Assembly: GCF_949774925.1 (NCBI RefSeq)
Contig: NZ_OX458932.1
Span: forward strand, 2,108,001-2,172,000
Source of the DNA: Candidatus Methylacidiphilum fumarolicum
GTDB lineage: Bacteria > Verrucomicrobiota > Verrucomicrobiia > Methylacidiphilales > Methylacidiphilaceae
DNA: 64,000 nt
Direction of reading: 5' to 3'
Below are positions 37,232 to 47,028 of this stretch, piece after piece. A program made the position numbers and the translations under genes. Each line of letters starts with the position of its first letter. Within the stretch, counting starts at the first letter, position 1. The notes under the pieces were generated by a model, which was not told where the DNA came from, made no database searches, and saw only the letters and a program-made list of their open reading frames with translations.

Positions 37232-39595
37232 ATGACATACACTAACAATCGTCTCCATACCCATATTCTTGGATATCCAAGGATTGGATCGAATAGGCAA
37301 CTAAAATTTGCTTTAGAAGCGTATTGGAAAGGGGAAAGCTCACTGCATGACCTCATTCAGACAGCAAAAACTATTAAACAGGAGGGATGGGAAAAGCAAC
37401 GCAACGCTCAAATATCTATTGTCTCAACCAACGATTTTAGTTTTTATGACCATGTTTTAGATGCGATCTGCCTCATAGGAGCAGTACCGAGCCGGTTTAA
37501 AAGAGGGAATGGTCCTATTTCCCTAGATCTTCTTTTTACGATGGCCAGAGGTATGGAAAAAGCAAGCCTAGCAGAAGCAAACACCATGCCTCACCCCATG
37601 GAGATGACCAAATGGTTTGATACCAATTATCATTATATCGTCCCTGAATTTGAAAAAGATCAGCATTTTTCATTAGGTTCCTCAAAACCGTTCGAGGAGT
37701 TTAAAGAAGCAAAATATCTTGGCTATCTTTCTAAACCGATTCTTTTAGGACCTATTTCCCTCCTCTTTTTAGGTAAAAAAAAGGATCCATCGATAAAAAA
37801 TGCTGAGCTTTTCGAGAAGATTCTTCCTATCTATGAAGAAATCCTGAAGGAATTCTATAGCCTTGGGGCCGATTGGATAGAGTTCGACGAACCAATTTTG
37901 ACCCTTGATATTCCCACAGAATGGCAGAAAGCCTTTTATGATGTTTACCCTAGGCTTAAACAGAAAGTACCAGCGCTAAAAATTCTTTTGGCTACCTATT
38001 TTGGCCCTTTGAAAGAAAATAGAGAAATAGTCGTTTCCATTCCCATCGATGGTCTCCATTACGATTGGACTCGAGGTGGACAGGAACTCTACGGTTTGCT
38101 GCAGAACTGGGATAAAAACAAAGTTTTTTCCCTTGGCATCGTCGACGGAAGAAATATTTGGAAAAACGATTTTTCCAAATCGTTGAAAGTTATTCATAGC
38201 GCTCTTGATTATATTCCAAGTGAATCGCTCTGGCTTGCCCCTTCCTGTTCGCTTCATTTTGTACCTGTAAGTCTTCAAACCGAAAAAAAATTAAACGAAG
38301 AACTTAGAGCCTGTCTTGCATTTGCCGATGAAAAATTGGAAGAGCTCAACATTCTTTCCAGGCTAGCCCTAATGGAAAATTATCAGCATGATGAACTGTT
38401 CAAGGAGAACCAGAAAGCAATTGAGAAAAGAAAGACCAGCAGCCTAATTCATGATCCCACCGTTCATGAAAGGCTAGCAGCTCTAAAAGAAACCGATCTT
38501 TCCAGAAAGAGTCCTTATAGAGTTAGAAAAGAACTTCAACAAAAAAAACTGCAGCTACCACTTTTTCCGACCACTACCATTGGCTCTTTCCCACAAACTA
38601 CAGAAATCAGAAGAATCCGTTCAAGATTCCGGCTTGGATCTATCTCTCAAGAGGCCTATGAAACTTTTATAGAAGAAGAGATAAAACGGGTGGTAGAATT
38701 ACAAGAGGAAATCGGATTAGACGTTTTAGTTCATGGCGAATTTGAAAGAACGGACATGGTCGAATATTTCGGTGAAAAACTCAATGGGTTTCTTATCACG
38801 GAAAACGGTTGGGTCCAAAGCTATGGATCTCGCTGTGTGAAGCCTCCAATCATTTTTGGGGATGTATCCAGAAAAGAAGCTATGACGATACGATGGTCTA
38901 AGTTTGCCCAATCCCTCACAAAAAAACCCATGAAAGGCATGCTTACTGGACCCATTACCATTTTACAATGGAGTTTTGCCAGAGACGATCAGCCAAGAAA
39001 AATAACAGCCAAGCAGATTGCCTTAGCTATACGAGAAGAAGTTAAAGAACTAGAAAAAAATGGGATTGGAGTCATTCAGATTGATGAACCTGCTTTAAGA
39101 GAAGCTTTACCTTTGCGCAAAATCGACTGGGAAGACTATCTTCAATGGGCTATTGAGAGTTTCCGCATCGCTTCTTGTTGTGTGGAAGACTCTACCCAAA
39201 TTCATACCCATATGTGTTATTCTGAATTTGGCGATATCCTTGAAGCGATAGCCAAGCTGGATGCAGATGTGATTTCTCTGGAAGCTTCCCGATCTGGCTT
39301 TGAATTAATCAACTCTTTTGCAAAATTTAGGTATCCAAATGATATTGGTCTTGGTGTATGGGATATCCATTCTCCAAGGATTCCAACGACAGAAGAGATG
39401 CTAGCTACCTTGCGAAAAGCTCTATCTGCTTTACCCAAAGAATCATTATGGGTTAACCCGGATTGTGGCCTTAAAACACGAAGTTATCAAGAAGTGATCC
39501 CATCTTTAAAAAATATGGTGGAAGCGGCACGAATTTTAAGAAATGAAGTTACCTCGAAAGCTTCTGCAGAGCCAACCATGGCAGAATCCCCATAA
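37232..39595 (+). CDS. metE: Cobalamin-independent methionine synthase
   Basis: Transfers methyl from 5-methyltetrahydropteroyl-glutamate to homocysteine. 787 aa with two barrel domains: N-terminal from GYPRIGSNRQLK, C-terminal from FPTTTIGSFPQT. Zinc ligands are visible as HTHMCYSEF (His, Cys), a Glu in between, and NPDCGLKTR (Cys). All needed residues present. The 5' leader has a small stem (GGTTA at 37156 with TAACC at 37168) just before an A7T6 run, which might act in attenuation, but no SAM riboswitch shape is seen. Confidence 0.95.
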   Translation: MTYTNNRLHTHILGYPRIGSNRQLKFALEAYWKGESSLHDLIQTAKTIKQEGWEKQRNAQISIVSTNDFSFYDHVLDAICLIGAVPSRFKRGNGPISLDLLFTMARGMEKASLAEANTMPHPMEMTKWFDTNYHYIVPEFEKDQHFSLGSSKPFEEFKEAKYLGYLSKPILLGPISLLFLGKKKDPSIKNAELFEKILPIYEEILKEFYSLGADWIEFDEPILTLDIPTEWQKAFYDVYPRLKQKVPALKILLATYFGPLKENREIVVSIPIDGLHYDWTRGGQELYGLLQNWDKNKVFSLGIVDGRNIWKNDFSKSLKVIHSALDYIPSESLWLAPSCSLHFVPVSLQTEKKLNEELRACLAFADEKLEELNILSRLALMENYQHDELFKENQKAIEKRKTSSLIHDPTVHERLAALKETDLSRKSPYRVRKELQQKKLQLPLFPTTTIGSFPQTTEIRRIRSRFRLGSISQEAYETFIEEEIKRVVELQEEIGLDVLVHGEFERTDMVEYFGEKLNGFLITENGWVQSYGSRCVKPPIIFGDVSRKEAMTIRWSKFAQSLTKKPMKGMLTGPITILQWSFARDDQPRKITAKQIALAIREEVKELEKNGIGVIQIDEPALREALPLRKIDWEDYLQWAIESFRIASCCVEDSTQIHTHMCYSEFGDILEAIAKLDADVISLEASRSGFELINSFAKFRYPNDIGLGVWDIHSPRIPTTEEMLATLRKALSALPKESLWVNPDCGLKTRSYQEVIPSLKNMVEAARILRNEVTSKASAEPTMAESP

Positions 39596-39610
39596 GGAGG
39601 CTCCAATCTA

Positions 39611-40105
39611 TTAATCGAACATCATGATAAGATAAGAAAAAAAGAGAAGCAGATGTACCGCTCCCTGTAGAATATTGGTTTTTCCTCCAGAAAAAGTAAT
39701 CTGGCAGAGGAGGAGAGTTAACACAAGAAGGGTCGCTTCGACCTGACCAAGCCCTAGGATAAGAGAAGAGCTTTTCAACAGACTGAAAGCAAGGATCAGG
39801 GGCAATGTCAAACCAATGGTAGCACAGACCGATCCTAAAAGGATATTGACCGATCGTTGAAGCCCATTACAAATTGCTGCTTCAATCGCAGTAAGCGATT
39901 CAGGAAGTAACACAAGCAGAGCGATTAAAAAGCCGCCTACGACTTTGGGAGCTTTCATCTTCTCAATAGCATACTCGATTGGAAAAGCTAATTTTTCTGC
40001 AAAAAAAACAACGAAAAGCAAAGAAACCACAAGCATCAAGACGTGATACAAGGGAAAGGAAGCTTTTGGATCAATCTTTTCCCTAGGAAGGGGATTGGCT
40101 TCCAT
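39611..40105 (-). CDS. Ca2+/H+ antiporter (ChaA-like), C-terminal half
   Basis: 164 aa, five predicted helices. Contains the C-terminal alpha-repeat of the CaCA superfamily (ALLVLLPESLTAIEAA, with its ion-binding Glu-Ser), followed by a long membrane stretch. It is the second half of a normal ~360-aa antiporter. The first half is the overlapping upstream gene; the break is at a T10 run on the coding strand (see 40083-40745). If joined by one-base slippage the sequence would continue through a normal linker. Confidence 0.75.
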   Translation of the reverse strand: MEANPLPREKIDPKASFPLYHVLMLVVSLLFVVFFAEKLAFPIEYAIEKMKAPKVVGGFLIALLVLLPESLTAIEAAICNGLQRSVNILLGSVCATIGLTLPLILAFSLLKSSSLILGLGQVEATLLVLTLLLCQITFSGGKTNILQGAVHLLLFFSYLIMMFD

Positions 40106-40745
40106 TTCGTCTAAAAAAAAAATATTTTCTATGCCTTACCGTCTGAACCACTAGAAAGAGCAAGTAAAGAAAGAGACAAGCAAACATATAGAAAAGAGTT
40201 TGAAATTTAGAAAAGATGGGGCCAGGGGTCGAACGAGTGAAATTAGGAAGAATCAAAATGAGAACCGCTAGTGGCACAATCACACTAATAAAAGCTCTTG
40301 CGCCCTCTAAATTAATTTTTTGTTCCTTATGATAGATACCCCCAACAAGCAAAACGGTGCCAATCATGCCACCAAGAATAATCATGATGACCGAATAAAT
40401 GGTATCTCGAGCAAAGGTTAAATTTTCCCCAGAAGACATGATATCCCAAATAGAGGAGAACTCTATAGCAGTGGCAGCAAATGTTAGTATTAAAGAACCA
40501 TAAGGTTCTCCATAATGCTTGGCTAGCTTTTCAGCATGTTTAACTGAAACAAAAGAATTCGCCAAGACGAGGCTAAAAAACCAAAAAAAACTAATTAAAA
40601 ATTCCTGAAAATTGCTTATTGTACTCAGTCTTCCTTTAACAAAAAAAAGCAATACAAAGAGAGAAACGATTGAAAATACAACAGACTTATTAGCAAAAAG
40701 TAAGGTACTTTTTTTTCCCCATAGACTTTTTCTTATAGGCAGCAT
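40083..40745 (-). CDS. Ca2+/H+ antiporter (ChaA-like), N-terminal half
   Basis: 220 aa, about six helices. The first alpha-repeat is seen as GEPYGSLILTFAATAIEFS (ion-site Glu near residue 114). It ends shortly after the run of ten T that reads YFFFRRNG; dropping one T there would instead read YFFLDEME and join the C-terminal half in frame. Either the two halves pair as separate proteins, or slippage or phase change makes the full carrier, or a base is wrong in the sequence. Overlap with the next gene is 23 bp. Confidence 0.75.
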   Translation of the reverse strand: MLPIRKSLWGKKSTLLFANKSVVFSIVSLFVLLFFVKGRLSTISNFQEFLISFFWFFSLVLANSFVSVKHAEKLAKHYGEPYGSLILTFAATAIEFSSIWDIMSSGENLTFARDTIYSVIMIILGGMIGTVLLVGGIYHKEQKINLEGARAFISVIVPLAVLILILPNFTRSTPGPIFSKFQTLFYMFACLFLYLLFLVVQTVRHRKYFFFRRNGSQSPS

Positions 40746-40912
40746 TACTCAAACCCTTTTTATTGTTTTTTTAACTGTTTTCTAATATTTTTAGACAGGA
40801 GATACCTTTAGAAAATTTCTATAGGCAGAACAAACTAAAAACTAAAACTAAATTTTTCAATACTTTCCGCCTCCAACATTTTTTATGTTGTAAAGACAAA
40901 GGAGTGAGTTCA

Positions 40913-43432
40913 ATGATCCCCCAGCAATACCTTTTCCCCGATCTTCCTGAGGAACTAAAAGGCTTAGAAGATATTGCCTCCGATATGCTATGGCATACTG
41001 TTTCGGGATCCAGAAGGCTTTGGCGTAAAGTCAATCCACAACTCTGGGAGACCACTTCCAATCCTTGGTTTATTCTTGAAAGCCTATCTAAAGAAAAAAT
41101 GAAGGAGCTTTCTCAAGATGAAGAATTTCTCTCTCTTTTTCGCTGCCAGTTAGAAGAAAGAAAACGTTATTTTGAGGAAAAAACGTGGTTTGAATCAAAC
41201 TTCCCTTACTTCAAAGGTAACATCGCCTACTTTAGTATGGAATTTGGATTGGGAGAAGAGTTGCCTATTTATTCAGGTGGATTAGGGATTTTGGCTGGCG
41301 ACTACTTAAAGGCGGCAAGTGATCTGGGCCTTCCTGTGGTTGGCATTGGACTGCTCTATCAACAAGGTTATTTTCGCCAATTGATTGATTCTAACGGGGA
41401 ACAAATCGAATTTTATCCATACAATGATCCGGCTCTCCTCCCTGTATTCCCATTGAGAAACGAATCGGGCGAATGGATCGCTGTCCAAGTCCAGCTTCCT
41501 GGAAGAATGGTTACCCTGCGATCTTGGTGGGCAAAAGTTGGAAGAGTGTTCCTCTATCTTCTGGATAGCAATGATCCAGCAAACATCCCTTCAGATAGAA
41601 CCATTACGGGGACCTTGTATGGAGGCGATAATGAGATGCGGATTTTGCAAGAGATCGTCCTTGGAATGGGTGGGTGGAAACTTCTTACACAGCTAGGCAT
41701 AGACTGTAACATTTGCCATCTCAACGAGGGTCATGCTGCCTTTGCCATTTTCGAAAGAGCCAAAGACTGCATGAAAAAAATGCCATCTTCTTCTTTCTGG
41801 ACGGCTCTTTGGGCGACACGCTGTGGCAATCTTTTCACAACCCACACCCCTGTTGAAGCAGGCTTTGATCGGTTTAGCCCTGCGCTATTTAAAAAATACT
41901 TTTCCGATTTTGCACAGGAGGTACAGGTTCCTATTGAAGATCTTTTAGCTTTAGGACAACAATACAGGGGGCAAGAGGAGCCTTTTAATATGGCCTATCT
42001 AGCCATCAGAGGTTCTGCTGCTACCAATGGAGTCAGCAAACTTCATGGAAAAGTGAGCCAAAGAATTTTTCAGGGATTATTTCCTCGGTGGCCAACATGG
42101 CAAATACCTGTTGGATCGGTTACCAATGGAGTTCATGTACCCACCTGGCATTCAGTGGAAACTGATGAGTTATGGAGCAGCATATGCGGCAAATACCGTT
42201 GGAGACAACCGACAGAAACCCTTGGAGATAAATTTCGATCTGCCAATGACTGTACCTTGCTAGAATGGAGGAAAAAAAATCGACTTAAGCTCATCCTCTC
42301 CTTGCGGAAAAGATCCCGTTGTCATTGTGCCATGCTAGGAAAACAGGAGCATACGATGTCCCAATGCGTCTGTTTGTTCGACCCTAATGTGCTCACAATT
42401 GGTTTTGCAAGACGCTTTGCTTCCTATAAACGACCTACTCTGCTTCTTCATGATAAGGAAAGACTGATAAAAATTCTTACCCATCCGCAAAGGCCAGTGC
42501 AATTGGTGGTAGCTGGCAAAGCCCATCCGCAAGATCGTATCGGTAAAGCGATGATTAAGGAATGGACTGATTTTGTTGCCAGAAAAGAGCTTCATAATCG
42601 GGTGGTTTTCGTTGAAGATTATGACATGAGACTGGCCCTGGATTTGGTCCAAGGAATTGATCTTTGGATAAACAATCCAAGAAGGCCTTGGGAAGCAAGC
42701 GGAACAAGTGGAATGAAAGTTCTAGCCAATGGTGGACTAAATTTATCCGAATTGGATGGGTGGTGGGCTGAAGCATACGCCCCAGAATTAGGATGGGCTA
42801 TTGGAGATGGCCAAGAGCATGATAACGATCCAGCTTGGGATGCTTTTGAAGCTAACCAACTTTATTCTATTTTGGAAAATGAAGTAATTCCTGCATTTTA
42901 TGAAAGAGACGAACGTGGAATTCCTAAAAAATGGGTCAATATGATGCGAGAAAGTATCTCTCGGCTTACCCCTTATTTTTCCACCAACAGGATGGTAAGA
43001 GAATATACCACCGACTATTATATTCCCCTTTGTCATGCAGCTGAAAAAAGAAAAGCAAAAGAGTGGAATCTCAGCCGAGAATTAGAGGCCTGGAAAAGAA
43101 CGATTGCTTCCCATTGGCATGCCATCCATTTCGGAAACTTTAGTTTTGATCAAACCGAAGGCCAGATTCAATTTACTGTTCAAGTTTATCTTGATGAGAT
43201 CCCCCCTGATTGGGTTGCCGTTGAATTATATGCGGATGAAAAAGACAATGCCCCAGCGTTTTGTAATATGATGGACAGAGCTGAGCCTTTGGTGGGTGCT
43301 TTAAATGGATTTAACTATAAACTTGTAGTGGTTACAGACAGAAATCCAGGAGATTTTACTCCAAGAATTAGACCCTACCATCCCAATGCGTTTCTGCCTA
43401 CTGAAGCCACAGAAATTCTATGGTATAGGTAG
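40913..43432 (+). CDS. glgP: Alpha-glucan (glycogen) phosphorylase, GT35
   Basis: Releases glucose-1-phosphate from glycogen or maltodextrin. 839 aa from the ATG at 40913, which has AAAGGAG 8 bp upstream; a GTG at 40904 overlaps that ribosome site and is unlikely. The sequence follows the shorter AlgP-type subfamily: GNIAYFSMEFGL, LPIYSGGLGILAGDYLKAASDLG, HLNEGHAAF, TTHTPVEAG, and the PLP region WEASGTSGMKVLANGG. Followed by an AsmA-like gene 17 bp later. Confidence 0.93.
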   Translation: MIPQQYLFPDLPEELKGLEDIASDMLWHTVSGSRRLWRKVNPQLWETTSNPWFILESLSKEKMKELSQDEEFLSLFRCQLEERKRYFEEKTWFESNFPYFKGNIAYFSMEFGLGEELPIYSGGLGILAGDYLKAASDLGLPVVGIGLLYQQGYFRQLIDSNGEQIEFYPYNDPALLPVFPLRNESGEWIAVQVQLPGRMVTLRSWWAKVGRVFLYLLDSNDPANIPSDRTITGTLYGGDNEMRILQEIVLGMGGWKLLTQLGIDCNICHLNEGHAAFAIFERAKDCMKKMPSSSFWTALWATRCGNLFTTHTPVEAGFDRFSPALFKKYFSDFAQEVQVPIEDLLALGQQYRGQEEPFNMAYLAIRGSAATNGVSKLHGKVSQRIFQGLFPRWPTWQIPVGSVTNGVHVPTWHSVETDELWSSICGKYRWRQPTETLGDKFRSANDCTLLEWRKKNRLKLILSLRKRSRCHCAMLGKQEHTMSQCVCLFDPNVLTIGFARRFASYKRPTLLLHDKERLIKILTHPQRPVQLVVAGKAHPQDRIGKAMIKEWTDFVARKELHNRVVFVEDYDMRLALDLVQGIDLWINNPRRPWEASGTSGMKVLANGGLNLSELDGWWAEAYAPELGWAIGDGQEHDNDPAWDAFEANQLYSILENEVIPAFYERDERGIPKKWVNMMRESISRLTPYFSTNRMVREYTTDYYIPLCHAAEKRKAKEWNLSRELEAWKRTIASHWHAIHFGNFSFDQTEGQIQFTVQVYLDEIPPDWVAVELYADEKDNAPAFCNMMDRAEPLVGALNGFNYKLVVVTDRNPGDFTPRIRPYHPNAFLPTEATEILWYR

Positions 43433-43449
43433 TTTAAAAATTTTTATAA

Positions 43450-44820
43450 ATGAAACAACAGGGAAAAAAAAAGAGGGTTAGCCCTATTCTTCTTTTCTTC
43501 CTTATTTTTTTTGCGATTTTGGTTCTTGGAGCTTTTGGCTTCATCTGGTGGGTTAATGTAATCGTTAAAAGCAAAGTTTTCGCTGATTATGCCTCAAAGA
43601 TTGTCGAAAAATATACAGCTATTACGGGCAGTTTTGAGCCTTTTATGTTTTATGGATTCGGATTAGAAACAAGCTCCTATAAAGGAAAAGGAAAGAAAGA
43701 GTCACCCATTGCCTCCATTGCCATTGCGCCCTTGACTGTTCAATTAAGATCTATAGGAATTTTTGGGCGTCCCTGGATTATTCGTTCCATAGAACTTGGC
43801 GATCTCTCTGTTGTTTTACAAAATCCTGAACTTCCTCCCGAAAGGAAAACTGAAAACCTGCCAACTGCTGCCGCTTTAAAAAATAATAAAGAAAAAACGG
43901 TATCGATTGAAAAGATTTCTATCAAAAACCTCAGTCTTAGTTGGCCAGCAACAATGGGAGGAGGTGGACAAGTTAATGGCATGGAACTCAATGTCCGGCC
44001 AAAAGAAGAAAATTGGGATATCAATGCCCACCGAGGTGTTCTTCTGTTAAGATCGCTCCCAGAATTGGCTCTCGAAAATATCAAAGGGCTCTTGACTAAG
44101 ACATCTTTTGAAGTTTCTGATGCTACCTTACATCTTAAGTCCGATCCCAAAGCCACTGTTCTAATTCAAGGAGTATTGGCCCTGGTACCTCCTCAAAAAA
44201 CTCATTTGAACCTCTCTTTACATCAGATCCCACTCGATTCCATTTTGTTTGGGTCTTTACGTAATGAACTCAAAGGCTATTTACGTGGCAATATCGGACT
44301 AAACGCGGAGAGCGATATTGCAAAAACTTATCATGGAGAGGGGGAGATGTTTATTGATCAAGGACGTCTTGTCCATTTAACGTTTCTAACTAATATAGAT
44401 TCTTTTTTAAATCTCCACCGTCTTGAAGATATTCCACTTACTGTAGCCCACTTCTTAGTCACTCTAGAACCTAACACCATCAAGCTCCATCACATTGATT
44501 GGCAATCCGAAGACACAATGAAGCTTACCGGATGGGTGACTCTCGTTGAAAAGAACGTGACTGGTACTCTTATGTTAGGTCTTCGTTCAGACTGGATACA
44601 AAAACTTCCAGGATTAGGGGCACAGTTATTCAATGCTGGTGCAGATAGGTTTTTTTGGACTGAAATCCATCTTTCTGGGACCATTGACGATATCCATGAA
44701 GACTTTTCCCCACGTCTGAATCAGGCCGTTCAGGGGATAATTAAAAAAGGAATCGAAAGAGAGATTCAAAGACAGGTTCCAGGAAGGATTTTCAGAAACA
44801 TCATTCCGAATTTTCCTTAG
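43450..44820 (+). CDS. AsmA-like inner-membrane-anchored protein
   Basis: 456 aa. A basic N-terminus (MKQQGKKKR) and one membrane helix (ILLFFLIFFAILVLGAFGF) are followed by a long periplasmic beta-rich region with LSIKNLSLSW-type and LKGYLRGNIGL repeats, as in the AsmA/TamB-like lipid-transport group. The C-terminus (residues 420-456) is an amphipathic, basic segment. Seventeen bases after glgP, so probably the same transcript, though the functional link is obscure. Assignment by pattern only. Confidence 0.65.
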   Translation: MKQQGKKKRVSPILLFFLIFFAILVLGAFGFIWWVNVIVKSKVFADYASKIVEKYTAITGSFEPFMFYGFGLETSSYKGKGKKESPIASIAIAPLTVQLRSIGIFGRPWIIRSIELGDLSVVLQNPELPPERKTENLPTAAALKNNKEKTVSIEKISIKNLSLSWPATMGGGGQVNGMELNVRPKEENWDINAHRGVLLLRSLPELALENIKGLLTKTSFEVSDATLHLKSDPKATVLIQGVLALVPPQKTHLNLSLHQIPLDSILFGSLRNELKGYLRGNIGLNAESDIAKTYHGEGEMFIDQGRLVHLTFLTNIDSFLNLHRLEDIPLTVAHFLVTLEPNTIKLHHIDWQSEDTMKLTGWVTLVEKNVTGTLMLGLRSDWIQKLPGLGAQLFNAGADRFFWTEIHLSGTIDDIHEDFSPRLNQAVQGIIKKGIEREIQRQVPGRIFRNIIPNFP

Positions 44821-44827
44821 GAGCTGG

Positions 44828-45622
44828 TTACGTTTTTCTAGCTACTAATGCAAGTTTAATCCACCACCAAACAGGCTTTCCATCTTCCCAGCCAATTTTT
44901 AAAACCTTTTTGACTCTTTCCGAGGCTTCTTGCACCATCTTGTAAATGGCCTGTTGGTTTTCTACAGACGTTCCTCCAGAGCGAAAATACCATTCAATAT
45001 CATCTTGTTTAAAAGGAATAAAGAGGGATTTAACAGGTTCTAAACCAGCCTCCCGACAATATTCTTTCCATTCGCTTTCAAATCTATATCCCACATGACT
45101 GAAATCCCTCAGTTTTTCGACACGGTCTAACCACTCATAAGCTTCCGATGCTCCATTAGGAACTGTTCCATCAATCAAAACGAAGAGTCCGTTTTTCTTA
45201 AGGACTCTAGCAGATTCACGCACAAAAGCTTTCTGATCGCCAAAATGATGCGCTGCATACCGGCAGCATACCAGATCAAAAGATTCATTGGGATACGGCA
45301 GCTTTTCTGCACTGTGGAGTACAAATTTTATGTCATAGTTTTTTTCAATGGCTGTTTTTTTGGCTCCTTCAAGCATATTTTCAGTTATATCACATGCGGT
45401 AACCTCAAGACCATGTTCAGCAAGGAAAAAAGCCGTATATCCATTACCAGTCGCTATATCCAATGCTTTCATTCCTTTTTGAAGCTTTATATCCTCAAAA
45501 GTCTTTTCTAAATCCTCCGTATTCTTCAGGATGTGACCCTTTTGATAGTAAGAAGCACATGAGGAAAAATGGGATCGGGAACGCTGCTGACTTTCAATAA
45601 TATTGTTTTCAGTTTTGCTCAT
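44828..45622 (-). CDS. Class I SAM-dependent methyltransferase
   Basis: 264 aa from ATG at 45622; a longer frame begins at a TTG (45658) but lacks support. SAM motif ALDIATGNGYTAFFLA, followed by VTACDITENML, and ERLP-like motif HSAEKLPYPNESFDLV with CCRYAAHHF. This is the UbiE/Methyltransf_11 pattern. The substrate is unknown; UbiE/COQ5 homology is too weak to claim quinone synthesis. Convergent with the AsmA-like gene. Confidence 0.85.
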   Translation of the reverse strand: MSKTENNIIESQQRSRSHFSSCASYYQKGHILKNTEDLEKTFEDIKLQKGMKALDIATGNGYTAFFLAEHGLEVTACDITENMLEGAKKTAIEKNYDIKFVLHSAEKLPYPNESFDLVCCRYAAHHFGDQKAFVRESARVLKKNGLFVLIDGTVPNGASEAYEWLDRVEKLRDFSHVGYRFESEWKEYCREAGLEPVKSLFIPFKQDDIEWYFRSGGTSVENQQAIYKMVQEASERVKKVLKIGWEDGKPVWWWIKLALVARKT

Positions 45623-45641
45623 TAGAAACAATAAAACAAAA

Positions 45642-45896
45642 CTAATAGTCTGCGTCAATTATCCACAATGGCAATGGCAATAATGATCCAGTTATGGATT
45701 CCCAGACAAGCTTGGGATTGGACGGCTCTTTCGAATGAAAAGAATCAATCATTCTAATACTAATAGCGGCACAAATTTTAATCCATTTAGAGCCAACAGA
45801 TGCCTTCTTTTCTAGTCTTTTAAAAGATTTGACAGAATGCAATTCTTGTTTCCTAAAGCAGAATAGTGAATAAGAAAGAGCATAAAACTTCTCCAC
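45642..45896 (-). pseudogene. Possible transposase fragment (IS4-like C-terminus)
   Basis: An 84-codon frame whose middle reads RLEKKASVGSKWIKICAAISIRM, resembling the helix near the C-terminus of IS4/Tn5-type transposases, where a Leu-rich helix and an Ala-Ile-Arg helix follow each other. No DDE residues are present, no usable start codon exists, and no inverted repeats are seen. It may be a relic or chance. Confidence 0.3.
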
Positions 45897-45995
45897 TATT
45901 CCTGTCTAATGCCTATTGACTACTCCAATTACCTAGATTGCACGCTTTCAGTTTCTTTCTAGTAAGTGGGGGAATATTCTCTTTTTAAATCTTTA

Positions 45996-46077
45996 TGGGC
46001 TTGGCGGGATTTGAACCCGCACGGTGTTACCCACTAGATCCTAAGTCTAGCGCGTCTGCCAGTTCCGCCACAAGCCC
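45996..46077 (-). tRNA. tRNA-Leu (anticodon UAG)
   Basis: 82 nt on the minus strand. Acceptor arms GGGCTTG and CAAGCCC pair fully, discriminator A, the anticodon stem CTAGA/TCTAG closes a loop CTTAGGA (anticodon TAG), a long variable arm (class II) and the T arm CGGGTTCAAATCCCG are seen. CCA is not encoded. Lies between a transposase-like relic and rsmI. Confidence 0.95.
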
Positions 46078-46212
46078 AATATTTTTTCCTCTAAAAAACA
46101 ATAAAAAGAAACGAATTCGAAAAAAAACTCTTATTTTACTCCCAAACTAGGATTTAATGGATTTATCTAAAATAAAATATTCAGACTGAAACCTTCTCTA
46201 TTATATTACCAA

Positions 46213-47004
46213 TTGCCATATCAGCCGAAAAGATATTTTTTGATGAGCCAGAGCCAAGAAAATACAAGAAATAATCTCATCGGAAGGCTTTTTGTCGTTG
46301 GCACACCGATAGGAAATCTTGAAGACATAACCTATAAAGCGGTTAAAACATTGAAAGAAGTCGATATTATCGCAGCCGAAGATACCAGAAAGGCTCTCAT
46401 TTTGATTCAAAAATGGGAAATCAAAAAACCTCTCTTTACCTATAATAAAATAAACGAAGAAAAAAAAGCTTCTAGCCTCCTCAACATCCTTCTCAAAGGA
46501 AAAAAAGTCGCACTTATTTCTGAAGCCGGCATGCCCTGTATTTCTGATCCAGGAGAAAGGCTCATTCATAAATGCATCGAAAATAATATACCTTTTGAAG
46601 TCATTCCTGGTCCCTCGGCTGTTTTACAGGCTCTCCTTCTTTCAGGGTTCAAAACCACTCCATTTTATTTTGGCGGTTTTTTACCGATCAAAACCAAAGC
46701 AAGACAAGCTGAATGGCTCCAATCGGCAGAAAGACCCTACGCCTCTGTATATTTTGAATCTCCTTACAGACTTATTTCCTCCTTAGAAGATGCTCAACTA
46801 ACCATTCCAGACTGCATGCTTTGCATCGTAAAAGAAATGACAAAAAAATTCGAGGAAGTCTTCAGAGGGAGACCAAAAGATCTGTTGTTTCAATTACAAT
46901 CTGTAAAAATAAAAGGAGAATTTAGTATCGTCGTCGATGGTTTTGGATATGCAAGAAAAAAACAGCAAAAAAGATCGACAGAGCCTTCTACTGATATAAC
47001 ATAA
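46213..47004 (+). CDS. rsmI: 16S rRNA 2'-O-ribose methyltransferase
   Basis: Methylates C1402 of 16S rRNA. 263 aa (or 253 from the in-frame ATG at 46243, which fits the family start better: RLFVVGTPIGNLEDI). Tetrapyrrole-methylase-like fold with VGTPIGNL, AAEDTRKAL, ISEAGMPCISDPG, EVIPGPSAV and FESPYRL motifs. Full length. No nearby partner. Confidence 0.93.
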   Translation: MPYQPKRYFLMSQSQENTRNNLIGRLFVVGTPIGNLEDITYKAVKTLKEVDIIAAEDTRKALILIQKWEIKKPLFTYNKINEEKKASSLLNILLKGKKVALISEAGMPCISDPGERLIHKCIENNIPFEVIPGPSAVLQALLLSGFKTTPFYFGGFLPIKTKARQAEWLQSAERPYASVYFESPYRLISSLEDAQLTIPDCMLCIVKEMTKKFEEVFRGRPKDLLFQLQSVKIKGEFSIVVDGFGYARKKQQKRSTEPSTDIT

Positions 47005-47028
47005 GACAGATGTAGACAATGTTCTTTT

